From: JAOUEA01 sp963821935 | GTDB taxonomy: Bacteria; Actinomycetota; UBA4738; HRBIN12 | Length of the DNA: 64,000 nt | Direction of reading: 5' to 3' | Assembly: GCA_963821935.1 (NCBI GenBank) | Contig: CAWGFM010000004.1 | Span: 248,001-312,000, forward strand | Made by a program: the position numbers and the translations under genes | Shown: one piece after another, positions 52,523 through 60,040 of the stretch | How positions within the stretch are numbered: the first letter of the stretch is position 1 | Layout of the letters: the number at the start of each line of letters is the position of its first letter | Notes under the pieces: model-generated | What the model saw: the letters and a program-made list of their open reading frames with translations, nothing else | What the model was told of the DNA's origin: nothing | The model's database searches: none

Positions 52523-53404
52523 GTGCGCAGTCCGTTCTGGATCAGCGTCGCCCTGGCGGTCTCGCTGTCAAGTTGCCGGTCAAATGATCAGGCGCAGGAC
52601 TCGGCCCCGGCACCAGCAGTGTCTCCGGCCGCGGCGATGTCCGGTCGCGCGGATATAGGTGGCTATGAGTTGTCGTGGTCGTGTCAGGGGGTCGGTTCTC
52701 CGACGATCGTGGCGGAGGCAGGCTACGACTCCCCCGGGACCAGCACTTTCTTGGATTCGATGGGGCCCCTGTCGGAGATCACCCGCATCTGCACCTACGA
52801 CCGGGCGGGCACGGGGACGAGCGATCCCAGGCCCCCTGGCGTCGACGTCACGAGCCTGTCACAGGCGAAGGAGCTGCACACGCTGCTCTTGGGCGCGGGG
52901 ATCGCGCCTCCCTACGTCGTCATGGCGCACTCGTACGGCGGGTTCGTCGGTCGGTTGTTCGCGGCTACGTATCCTGCCGAGACAACCGGTCTCGTCCTGA
53001 TCGATTCCTCGCACGAGGACGAGATCGGGCCGTATCGCCGCTACTACGGAAACTCGCCTGAAGGCGACTGGGTGGACGGCGGCGACCTCATCGACATCGA
53101 TGCAACCCGTCGCGCGCTCCGCGATAGCTCCCGCGATTACGGCGACCTGCCCCTGGCGGTGGTCAAGGCCGGTAACTACGAGGACGTATTGAGCGTAGCC
53201 CTGTGGAACCGAACCCAAGCCGACCTAGCGACGCTCTCGACCGACTCCGTCTTGATCCAAGCCAATGGTGGGCATTTCGTCATGCAAGACGACCCCAAGT
53301 TGTTGCTCGCAGTAGTACGTGCGGTGGTATCGAGCGCCCGGTCCGGAGACGCGCTGCCAAGCTGTCGCGAAATCGTGGCGGACACGGATGGTCAGTGCCC
53401 CTGA
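52523..53404 (+). CDS. Alpha/beta hydrolase lipoprotein
   Basis: A 293-residue exported hydrolase. The signal peptide ends in the lipobox LSSC. The nucleophile elbow is AHSYGG (the usual first Gly replaced by Ala-His), preceded by PPYVVM; the oxyanion/early motif CTYDRAGTGTSDP and a later GGHFVMQDDP with the catalytic histidine are present. Substrate unknown. GTG at 52523 gives the signal peptide at the N-terminus. Divergent from the permease. Confidence 0.85.
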   Translation: MRSPFWISVALAVSLSSCRSNDQAQDSAPAPAVSPAAAMSGRADIGGYELSWSCQGVGSPTIVAEAGYDSPGTSTFLDSMGPLSEITRICTYDRAGTGTSDPRPPGVDVTSLSQAKELHTLLLGAGIAPPYVVMAHSYGGFVGRLFAATYPAETTGLVLIDSSHEDEIGPYRRYYGNSPEGDWVDGGDLIDIDATRRALRDSSRDYGDLPLAVVKAGNYEDVLSVALWNRTQADLATLSTDSVLIQANGGHFVMQDDPKLLLAVVRAVVSSARSGDALPSCREIVADTDGQCP

Positions 53405-53606
53405 AGAAAGCTGTCACTCGCGTTCAGTCGTGTGCGCCGGTCCAAGCGAGCATTCCGATGCGGCTGGCAAGCCCACCCTTCGTCCGAGGCCCAAGGTCTC
53501 GTCTCGTTGCCCCTTCGGCGGATGCGCAGGTGACCCCTCGCGCCTAGCCTTGGGTCTCCAGCGATATCCGGTGGCCGCACCCGGCCCGGAGAAGGAGGAC
53601 AGATCC

Positions 53607-54137
53607 GTGAAGCGCACCCGCTTCCTCGCCGTCATCGCGATGACAAGCGTGCTCGCCACGATCGCGACGACCGCCTTGGCCGGGAACCCCCCCGGCAACA
53701 ACGGCACCGTCAAGGTCGACAACATCGCCTTGGGTGGTCAGCCCAATCGCAACGAGCCACACGTGGGTTGTGAGTTCGAGATCGAGTGGTACGGCTTTGA
53801 CGCAGGCACCGTGTCCCAGGTGACCTTCGAGACCCATCCGCCCACCGGCGACCGCGTCCTGCTGACCGATGCCGTGCAGCTCGATGGCGACGACAGCTCC
53901 GGCGGCGGCAGTCCGGCCGGTCTGGACGCGGTCGAGCTCTACTCGCTCGCGTTCGATCAGGGCGACGTTCTGCACCCACAGCAGGGCTACCATGTCAAGC
54001 TGACCGTCAACACGACCGGCTCGATCGGTGCCGACGTCAAGCACAAGGTCTTCTGGGTGACCGAATGTGACGACGGCTATCCCGGGGGCGGCGGCGAAGG
54101 CGAAGGTGGCGGCGAAGGCTCAGGCGAAGGCTCCTAG
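53607..54137 (+). CDS. Secreted protein with PPGNNGTVKV motif, Gly/Glu-rich tail (paralogue A)
   Basis: A 176-residue exported protein: signal peptide (cleavage near ALAGN), then PPGNNGTVKVDN, NEPHVGCEFEIEWYGFD, TGSIGADVKHKVFWVTEC and a low-complexity tail of Gly, Glu and Ser. It shares these blocks with the gene at 55244-55819. Similar PPGNNGTVK proteins in actinobacteria often have a C-terminal cell-wall anchor; here no LPXTG-like motif or membrane helix follows the tail. GTG start at 53607 follows GAAGGAGGAC. Confidence 0.8.
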   Translation: MKRTRFLAVIAMTSVLATIATTALAGNPPGNNGTVKVDNIALGGQPNRNEPHVGCEFEIEWYGFDAGTVSQVTFETHPPTGDRVLLTDAVQLDGDDSSGGGSPAGLDAVELYSLAFDQGDVLHPQQGYHVKLTVNTTGSIGADVKHKVFWVTECDDGYPGGGGEGEGGGEGSGEGS

Positions 54138-54159
54138 CCACACTTCGACCTGGCTTGAC

Positions 54160-54200
54160 GGAAGCGCCCTCGGTCCACTCGGCCGGGGGCGTTTCCTTTG
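54160..54200 (+). terminator. Strong intrinsic terminator
   Basis: A 14-bp stem (GGAAGCGCCCTCGG with CCGGGGGCGTTTCC, two G-T pairs), loop of 9, then TTTG. It lies 22 bp after the stop of the secreted protein gene. Confidence 0.7.
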
Positions 54201-54356
54201 TTGACGGGGCGAACCCTCACTGACCCCGAGGGAAACGAGTTCTGCATCGTCCGGGACGACTGAGCCTTCCGTCTGAGGACCGCGGACAGCGGGATCCAAG
54301 GTTCCAAGAGCCGGTGAGACATCAGGATCCCCACGGGAAATCACCTCCGATAGGGG

Positions 54357-54386
54357 TTGTATGTACTAGGTCAAAGGGCCTACGGT
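54357..54386 (+). promoter_or_regulatory. Putative promoter of the secreted protein gene at 54422
   Basis: TTGTAT, an 18-bp spacer and TACGGT, 35 bp before the ATG. Third example of the same -10/spacer pattern in this window. Confidence 0.5.
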
Positions 54387-54421
54387 ATCCGCCACTTGTC
54401 CCAGAGGGGAAGGGGAAGCGT

Positions 54422-54982
54422 ATGCAGAGCAGGTTGCTTCGAGCGCTGGTGCTGGTGCCGGTGGCGTTCATCATGACGATGGGTGTCGCGATGGCCCTGG
54501 ACCAAACGAACGGCTCGGGGGTCACCAACGAGGGGGCGAGCCTCGGTTTCAACGCCAAGGGTGACCTCAGCGGGAACATCACCTACACCTCCCACGACGG
54601 CACCGGGTTCCAGGTCATGTGCCGCGACGGATTGACCAGGTACGTCAACCAGCCGCCGTCACCGAAGGGCCACCTGCGGACCCGCATCACGGCGAACTGC
54701 ACGGACCAGAACGGCGTACCGATCTTCGTGGAGATCTATTTCGTCGACCGAGGCGAGCCGGGCGATCGCGACGTGGAGCGGATCTTCTTCACCTACGACG
54801 CTGCCTTCGCCCGTGACGCGAACGGCGACCAGAACGTGTATCTGATGGAGTGCAACTCGGGCGTCGAGGTGACGCTCGCCTGCAACGACACCGGCGTGAT
54901 CACGGACGGCAATGTCCAGATCCACATGAGCTCGGACCCGGTCCTGCGGGAGACCGTTGTCATCGGGGAGGACGCAGCCTAG
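54422..54982 (+). CDS. Secreted protein of unknown function
   Basis: A 186-residue exported protein: signal peptide (QSRLLRALVLVPVAFIMTMG, cleavage near AMALD), then GVTNEGASLGFNAKGDLSGN, NITYTSHDGTGFQVMCRDG, VDRGEPGDRDVERIFFTYD. The mature part has three or four cysteines, so disulfides are likely. No family recognised. It has its own promoter upstream and a hairpin after its stop. Confidence 0.7.
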   Translation: MQSRLLRALVLVPVAFIMTMGVAMALDQTNGSGVTNEGASLGFNAKGDLSGNITYTSHDGTGFQVMCRDGLTRYVNQPPSPKGHLRTRITANCTDQNGVPIFVEIYFVDRGEPGDRDVERIFFTYDAAFARDANGDQNVYLMECNSGVEVTLACNDTGVITDGNVQIHMSSDPVLRETVVIGEDAA

Positions 54983-55014
54983 CTGGCAGGTGTCGAACAG
55001 CCCATCACCCGAGC

Positions 55015-55048
55015 GGAGACCCCTCGGAGCTAGCTCCGGGGGGTCTCC
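55015..55048 (+). terminator. Palindromic terminator-like hairpin
   Basis: A nearly perfect palindrome of about 16 bp per arm (GGAGACCCC...GGGGTCTCC with an inner CGGAGC/GCTCCG), 33 bp after the stop of the upstream gene. No T-run follows, so termination strength is uncertain. Confidence 0.5.
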
Positions 55049-55193
55049 GGGTCTCCTAGCCCCTCTTGGCATAGCTTGGGCATGAAGCGAGCAATCTTCG
55101 CATTGGCGACGGGAGTTGGTAATCGCGGTTATCACGCGGGCAGGCTGCGGAATCTATACCTGCGGATCACTCGGTGGTTCCGCAGGCAAACAG

Positions 55194-55230
55194 GCCAGAG
55201 GACAGCGGCGTTGCACCGCTGTCCTCTGGC
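55194..55230 (-). terminator. Perfect 15-bp hairpin terminator
   Basis: GCCAGAGGACAGCGG and its exact reverse complement, separated by a 7-base loop. It lies 14 bp downstream of the stop of the minus-strand secreted protein gene, so it probably ends that transcript; the symmetry lets it work in both directions. Confidence 0.7.
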
Positions 55231-55243
55231 TGACTGGTTCGTC

Positions 55244-55819
55244 TCAGTCGGTAGGATAGGACGCTGGGCTCCATGAGCCCTCGCCTTCGCCAGAGCCCTC
55301 GCCTTCGCCAGAGCCCTCGCCTTCGCCAGAGCCCTCGCCTTCGCCAGAGCCCTCGCCTTCGCAATCGCTCACCCAGAAAGTCTTGTGCTTGGTGTCCGCA
55401 CCGATCGAGCCCTCGGCGTGGACGGTGAGCTTGACGTGGAAGCCTTGCTGATCGTGGGCTGCCAGTCCTGCGTCTCCGATAGGTCCGGCGAGATCGACGT
55501 CCAAGGTCGCGTCGAGATCGTTCGCGCCTCCCGCTGGGTCTTCGCCGATGAACGTCGAGTCCTCGAACAGCACACCCTGCCCGCTGGGCGGACGCAACTC
55601 GAACGTGGCGGTTCCTGTCAGAGGACCCTCGTCGAAGCCCGCGAACTCGACCTGGAGCTGGCAGCCCGCGTGCGGTTGATTGCCGTTGGTGTCGTCGGAG
55701 GCTCCGCGCACCTTCACGGTTCCGTTGTTGCCGGGCGGATCGCCGCCCCACGCGGTTGCCGCTGACACCGTGAGGACGCTAAGTGCGCCCACGACGATAA
55801 AAATCGGACGAAGCCTCAT
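55244..55819 (-). CDS. Secreted protein with PPGNNGTVKV motif, GEGS-repeat tail (paralogue B)
   Basis: A 191-residue exported protein, paralogue of 53607-54137: signal peptide, then GDPPGNNGTVKV, NQPHAGCQLQVEFAGFD, EGSIGADTKHKTFWVSDCEG. It then has a tail of repeated GEGSGE units encoded by an 18-bp tandem DNA repeat (55277-55362), and the unrelated end WSPASYPTD. The two paralogues lie on opposite strands of the same region. No anchor is visible. The GGGAGGATGGG site precedes ATG 55819. Confidence 0.8.
   Translation of the reverse strand: MRLRPIFIVVGALSVLTVSAATAWGGDPPGNNGTVKVRGASDDTNGNQPHAGCQLQVEFAGFDEGPLTGTATFELRPPSGQGVLFEDSTFIGEDPAGGANDLDATLDVDLAGPIGDAGLAAHDQQGFHVKLTVHAEGSIGADTKHKTFWVSDCEGEGSGEGEGSGEGEGSGEGEGSGEGEGSWSPASYPTD
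55277..55362 (-). repeat. 18-bp tandem repeat in coding sequence
   Basis: Four identical 18-bp units and a fifth partial one encode GEGSGE on the minus strand. The repeat is perfect at the DNA level, which suggests recent expansion by slippage. Confidence 0.9.
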
Positions 55820-56006
55820 CCCATCCTCCCGTTCCTAGGCTGCCGACCTCTGCCACCGGCCAGCCCGATTGGCCAACTCCCTCCTCCTCGTTATCGGCTC
55901 GCGGCTCTCGCTTCGGATAGCGGCCTTTCGCACCATTCTCGCGGCCGTTGGGCCAGGACCGATCGGTAGCCGGATGTCTCTCTACAAGGCCGAACCAGGC
56001 GGGCCT

Positions 56007-56100
56007 CTACCGCGCACGCTGACGCCAGGGCTTTGTGTCCCACCAGTGGCCTCGCCCATGCCTCCAGCTCGGTGCGCTCCCACATCCGCAGTCCGTTGGT
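56007..56100 (-). pseudogene. Excisionase-like helix-turn-helix gene, fragment copy 4
   Basis: On the minus strand: LRMWERTELEAWA, a one-base shift, then HWWDTKPWRQRAR and a TAG at 56007-56009. Only the C-terminal half of the module is left; the HTH part is missing. It lies between the secreted paralogue B and the broken integrase. The rest of 55820-56182 shows no gene. Confidence 0.6.
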
Positions 56101-56182
56101 ACCAGAAGCCAAGGAACGCGGTCTCTTCCTTTGGGTGTTCCCTCGTTCAAGGGAAGGACGCGCTCGCCGAATGGAAGCGGGT

Positions 56183-57018
56183 TCAGTGCGACTCGGCGAC
56201 TGAGCCCCTCGCCTCTTCGCTCGTGTAAAGGGCCGAAGCCAAGCACGTGGGAGATCCAAGTCGTCTCCGCACCCGCGGGTGCACGTGCTTGTCGATGCCG
56301 GCGAGCTTGCCGCGAGCCTCCAGCATCTGTGCGATGCCCACCGTCGTGAACCTGCCGCGACGACCGAGCCACAGCCATTCCGATCCGGCATCGGTGTGGT
56401 GGCGACGTTCCCGCATGTAGCGGTCGATCGCCCGCGCCGTCTTGGAGCCCACACCGACCTCACGCGGCTTGTCGCCCTTGGTCCGGTGGAACCACACCCG
56501 TCCGCGCAGCAGATCCACATCCTCGACGCGCAGGCTCGCGACCTCAGAGGCACGAGCGCCCGTCGAGATGAACGTTCGGATGATGGCGGCATCGCGGCGG
56601 TCGATCAGCGTGGCCAAGCCCTCAGCGGTGCCGACCAGGCGGACAAGCTCGTCGTCAGTGAGCACCGCCACGGGCTTCTTGGGTACGGAGGGCGGCTCCA
56701 CGCCGTCCATCGGGTTCGTCTCGATCTCACCGTCGGCGATCAGGAACCGGAAGAACTGCTTCAGCGATGCGTACCGCACCCGCTCGCTGGATGCCTTGAG
56801 GCCGCGCTCACGAAGGCTAAGGAGGAACCGCAGACGTGCTGACGGGTGATCGCCGCCACGTCGTCGTCGACGCTGTTGTCATCGAGCCAATCAGCCAATG
56901 AACGCACCGACTCGCTGTAACTGCGGATCGTCTTATCGGCGCGATTCTTCGCTCGCAGGTACAGGGTGAACGAGTCCAGGGCCTCCGCTACACTCAAGCC
57001 CGTGTTCGTCCTAGCCAT
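56183..57018 (-). pseudogene. Tyrosine recombinase/integrase, frameshifted and C-terminally truncated
   Basis: The N-terminal SAM-like domain starts at 57018 (GLSVAEALDSFTLYLRAKNRADKTIRSY). A one-base shift near 56850 (within QHV...RFLLSLRERGLK) moves to the frame with YASLKQFFRFLIADGEIETNP and the catalytic Arg I block TGARASEVASLRVEDV. After IDKHVHPR the usual HxxR box, the W/H position and the catalytic tyrosine are absent, replaced by unrelated residues up to the TGA at 56183. The gene cannot encode an active recombinase. It lies beside the right att repeat, as expected for an island integrase. Confidence 0.85.
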
Positions 57019-57097
57019 GTCGGTGTCCCTCCGCTCCGAGAGTTAGTCGGTGAACGGACGGTTTGCTACCAGCAGGATAGGACGAAACACCAGGTAG

Positions 57098-57140
57098 ACA
57101 CGGTGGCCCGTGGTGTAACGGTAGCACGACTGACTCTGGA
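57098..57140 (+). repeat. attR-like copy of the 43-bp repeat
   Basis: Identical to 42835-42877. It includes 6 leader bases and the tRNA-Gln 5' half; the native 3' half follows, so the tRNA is restored here. Confidence 0.8.
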
Positions 57141-57174
57141 TCAGTTAGTCTTGGTTCGAATCCAGGCGGGCCAG
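57104..57174 (+). tRNA. tRNA-Gln (CTG anticodon)
   Basis: A complete cloverleaf of 71 bases: acceptor TGGCCCG/CGGGCCA, anticodon arm ACTGA-CTCTGGA-TCAGT with anticodon CTG, T arm CTTGG-TTCGAAT-CCAGG. U1-A72 and discriminator G73 are glutamine identity elements. CCA is not encoded. Its 5' half is shared with the fragment at 42841. Confidence 0.93.
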
Positions 57175-57247
57175 CTCTCCACGCACGCCCTGTTCGTCCC
57201 CGTCGTGACCGGCTGACAACCTCCGTGCGCTGCTCTACCGTAGGGCG

Positions 57248-58471
57248 ATGCCTGGTCGCACATCTCGCGGTTGGCTCCGCCGGTTCCGCGGCGACCAGCC
57301 GGCGCCGGACACCGCTCCCCCGCCCGACTTCGACACGCTGGCGCATACGTGGGACGTGCTCGGCGAGCGAGATCCGATGTGGGCGGTCCTGACCCATCCG
57401 GGCACCCGCGGAGGTCGCTGGGACCCCGAGGCGTTCTTCGCCGACGGGCGGGCCCAGGTCGACGGCGCGCTCGGCCTGATCGAAGACGACATCGGCTGGC
57501 CGCTGCTGACGGGCCGTGCGCTGGATTTCGGCTGCGGGGTCGGACGCTTGACCCAGGCGCTCTGCGACCGGTTCGAGCGCGTGGATGGCGTCGACATCGC
57601 ACCGTCGATGATCGAGGCGGCGGAACGCTTCAATCGGTTCGGGGACCGTTGCGAGTACCACCTGAACGTGCGGGACGACCTGCAGCTGCTGCCCGACCGG
57701 TCGTTCGACCTGATCTACACGACCTACGTGCTCCAACACATGCATCCCATGTTCGCGCGGCGCTACGTGGAGGAGTTCGTGCGGTTGCTCTCACCGGGCG
57801 GCATCGCGCTGTTCCAGATGCCCACCGCCAAGCGCTCGCCCGAGCCCAACGACCCCATGCCCGACTCCTGGTTCGCGGCCGACCAGGAGCTGGTCGGCAC
57901 GATCTCCACCAGCGTCATCGCGGGCGAGCACGTGGTGGTCCGGGTCCGGCTCACCGATCGCGGGCCCGGGGTGTGGCCCTCCGACGGTGAGCGCGCGGTC
58001 AGGCTCGGTGCGAGATGGCGCCGGAAGGATTCGGCGCTGGACGCCGAGTCGCGGTGCGACCTTCCGGCCGACCTGGGACCGGGCGAGGAGGCCACCCTGG
58101 AGGTGAGCCTGCGCTCGCCGAGTCAGCCCGGCCGTCACACGCTCGAGTACGGACCGCTCCAGGAAGGCGTGGCGTGGTTCGTGGACAAGGGCGGGCCCAT
58201 CGGGCGAGCCGAGATCGAGGTGGTGGCCGCCCTGACGGGCAGCATGCGTCCGCGGCCGAGCCCGACGCCGAGGACGAGGGCGACCCGCCCATGGAGATGC
58301 ACGCCACACCGGTCGAAGAGGTCACGGACTGGGTCACGCAGGCCGGCGGCACGGATCGTTCGCGTGATCGACGCCCCGCCCGACGAGCACTACGAGGGCG
58401 TGCTCTACGCGGTCGCCCTTCAGGACGCGTCGCCGGACGGATCCAAGATCACCGGCGCCAGCGGTTCCTGA
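57248..58471 (+). CDS. SAM-dependent methyltransferase with two compensating frameshifts
   Basis: A 407-residue open frame. Residues 90-200 are a class I methyltransferase: ALDFGCGVGRLTQAL, VDGVDIAPSMIEAAERF, FDLIYTTYVLQHM. A beta-rich domain follows. Between about 58250 and 58355 the frame reads an Arg/Pro-rich string, while the next frame over reads AAEPDAEDEGDPPMEMHATP and VEEVTDWVTQAGGT. The first frame resumes with RIVRVIDAPPDEHYEGVLYA. Two opposite indels explain this. The 3' end overlaps the convergent phosphoesterase gene by 52 bp. Confidence 0.8.
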   Translation: MPGRTSRGWLRRFRGDQPAPDTAPPPDFDTLAHTWDVLGERDPMWAVLTHPGTRGGRWDPEAFFADGRAQVDGALGLIEDDIGWPLLTGRALDFGCGVGRLTQALCDRFERVDGVDIAPSMIEAAERFNRFGDRCEYHLNVRDDLQLLPDRSFDLIYTTYVLQHMHPMFARRYVEEFVRLLSPGGIALFQMPTAKRSPEPNDPMPDSWFAADQELVGTISTSVIAGEHVVVRVRLTDRGPGVWPSDGERAVRLGARWRRKDSALDAESRCDLPADLGPGEEATLEVSLRSPSQPGRHTLEYGPLQEGVAWFVDKGGPIGRAEIEVVAALTGSMRPRPSPTPRTRATRPWRCTPHRSKRSRTGSRRPAARIVRVIDAPPDEHYEGVLYAVALQDASPDGSKITGASGS

Positions 58472-60021
58472 GCGAAGTCGAAGTCGCGGGACAGGTCGCC
58501 CAGGATGCGCAAGCGTTCACGCACCGTGGGCCGCGAGTCGGGCCATCCGTCGGTCTTCGGATCCAGGCGGTCTCCGCCCAGGAACCGGTCCTCGATCAGC
58601 TTCAGGTAGGCATCGAAGGACAACGTCTGGTGGTCGATGAACCCCTGCTTGGCCCACGGGCTGATGACCATGCTGGGCACGCGCAAGCCCCAGCCGTTCT
58701 CGTCGACGATCGGGGGCTTGACGTGATCGTAGAAGCCGCCCCAGTCGTCCCACGTGATGAAGATGGCGGTATGCATCCACTGCTCCGGTGGGCCCTGCAT
58801 CACGGCGTTGACGATGGTGGTCACCCACGTCTGGCCGGCACCGATGTCGTCCGGTGGATGCTCGCTCTTGGCCTCGGTGGGCATGACCCAGGACACCGCG
58901 GGCAGGTTGCCCTCCGCGGCGGCCTCGAAGAACTCCGTGTTTGGCCGGATGTTGTCCAGCTGACCCGTCTCCTCCACCGTGCGGAACCCGGGCAGCGGGT
59001 TCTGGTTGACCGAGGTCGAGTCCGCCTCGTAGCGTTCGCACGGCGGCACGATGCACGTGCCCGGCCCCACGAAGTAGGCCCAACTGACGCCCGCCTTGTA
59101 CAGCAGCCACGTGATGTCGGCCCACAGGTACGGCCGCGGCCCGCCTTCGATCGGCTCCCAGCGAGGTCCCTGGTCCGACGCGTTGGATCCAGGCCGCTCG
59201 ATGTCGGAGACGCAGCTCATGGGATCGTTCAGGTCGGGGCAGGTCGCCGACCACCCAGACACTAGGTACAGGTGCGCCGGCAGCGTCCACGAATCGGTGG
59301 GGGCGAACATCGCATCGTGCAGGACGTACTCGCGCGCATACCGCCAGTAGTTCGGGATCTCGCGCGCGGTGTGGTAGCCCAAGACGTCGGGCGTGCCGTT
59401 CGGCCCCGGTTCCACTTCCGAGCACGGATCCTTGGGCGGCGTGCGCGTGCAGGCGTTCCCCTCGATCTCCAGCGCTCGCAGAAACCCGTTCATGCGGCCG
59501 CCGTTCACGTCGACGACGGAGGCATCGTGGCCGTGCGGACCGCCACCGTCGAACTGGTCTCGGTCGTGGTAGGGACGGCGGCACCGGCCCCCGCGCGGGT
59601 CGGGCACGCACACGTCGAAGCTGCCGTCGGGGCGCCTCGGCAGCCCGTCGGCACCCGGGAAGGTGCCGAAGTAGTGATCGAAGGACCGGTTCTCCTGCAC
59701 CACGAAGATCAGGTGGTCCAGGTTCATGATGCCCGCCTCGGGGTCGACGGGCCGGGCGGGGTCGGGCGTGGCGGCCGCCTCCGGCGGCCGGCGCAGGAAC
59801 GAGGTGTCGACGCCTTCCGGTGCGGAATCGGCCAGGATCGGGTACTGATCGGGCACCAGGAACGGCTGGGGCGGGGTGTACGGCGTGGTGGCGACGACGG
59901 GCGACGGAGCCGGCGCCACGGGAACGAGATCCGTGGACTCGGTGCACGCGATAGCGATCGAGGCGGCGACGACGACCGCGACGGCCAGCGGCGCCCAACG
60001 CAGAGCGGTTCTCCTGCCCAT
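58420..60021 (-). CDS. Phosphoesterase (phospholipase C/acid phosphatase family) lipoprotein 1
   Basis: A 533-residue exported enzyme of the phosphoesterase family (PF04185-type: bacterial phospholipase C and acid phosphatases). Lipobox IAIAC follows a signal peptide. The early metal-site block is VVQENRSFDHYFGTFPGADG; later FITWDDWGGFYDHVKPP and GLRVPSMVISPWAKQG are family hallmarks. ATG at 60021; the upstream open frame overlaps copy 2. Third gene of the tandem in transcription order. Confidence 0.92.
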   Translation of the reverse strand: MGRRTALRWAPLAVAVVVAASIAIACTESTDLVPVAPAPSPVVATTPYTPPQPFLVPDQYPILADSAPEGVDTSFLRRPPEAAATPDPARPVDPEAGIMNLDHLIFVVQENRSFDHYFGTFPGADGLPRRPDGSFDVCVPDPRGGRCRRPYHDRDQFDGGGPHGHDASVVDVNGGRMNGFLRALEIEGNACTRTPPKDPCSEVEPGPNGTPDVLGYHTAREIPNYWRYAREYVLHDAMFAPTDSWTLPAHLYLVSGWSATCPDLNDPMSCVSDIERPGSNASDQGPRWEPIEGGPRPYLWADITWLLYKAGVSWAYFVGPGTCIVPPCERYEADSTSVNQNPLPGFRTVEETGQLDNIRPNTEFFEAAAEGNLPAVSWVMPTEAKSEHPPDDIGAGQTWVTTIVNAVMQGPPEQWMHTAIFITWDDWGGFYDHVKPPIVDENGWGLRVPSMVISPWAKQGFIDHQTLSFDAYLKLIEDRFLGGDRLDPKTDGWPDSRPTVRERLRILGDLSRDFDFAQEPLAPVILDPSGDAS

Positions 60022-60040
60022 CCGGGCGAATCCTAGCCCG

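Larger units (their letters stand above)
42835..57140. mobile_element. Decayed genomic island integrated at tRNA-Gln
   Basis: A 43-bp perfect direct repeat (42835-42877 and 57098-57140) bounds 14.3 kb. The repeat is 6 bp of leader plus the 5' 37 bases of tRNA-Gln, up to the anticodon loop. The tRNA is complete only at the right end. A degenerate tyrosine recombinase gene (56183-57018) lies beside that end. The interior holds small hypothetical genes, repeated excisionase-like genes, several frameshifted genes and secreted proteins, in contrast to the housekeeping genes outside. The damaged integrase implies that it can no longer excise by itself. Confidence 0.75.

Noticed and set aside
55277..55362. 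Possible CRISPR-like array
   Set aside because: The repeats are directly adjacent 18-bp units with no spacers and lie inside a coding frame (GEGSGE), so this is a coding tandem repeat.
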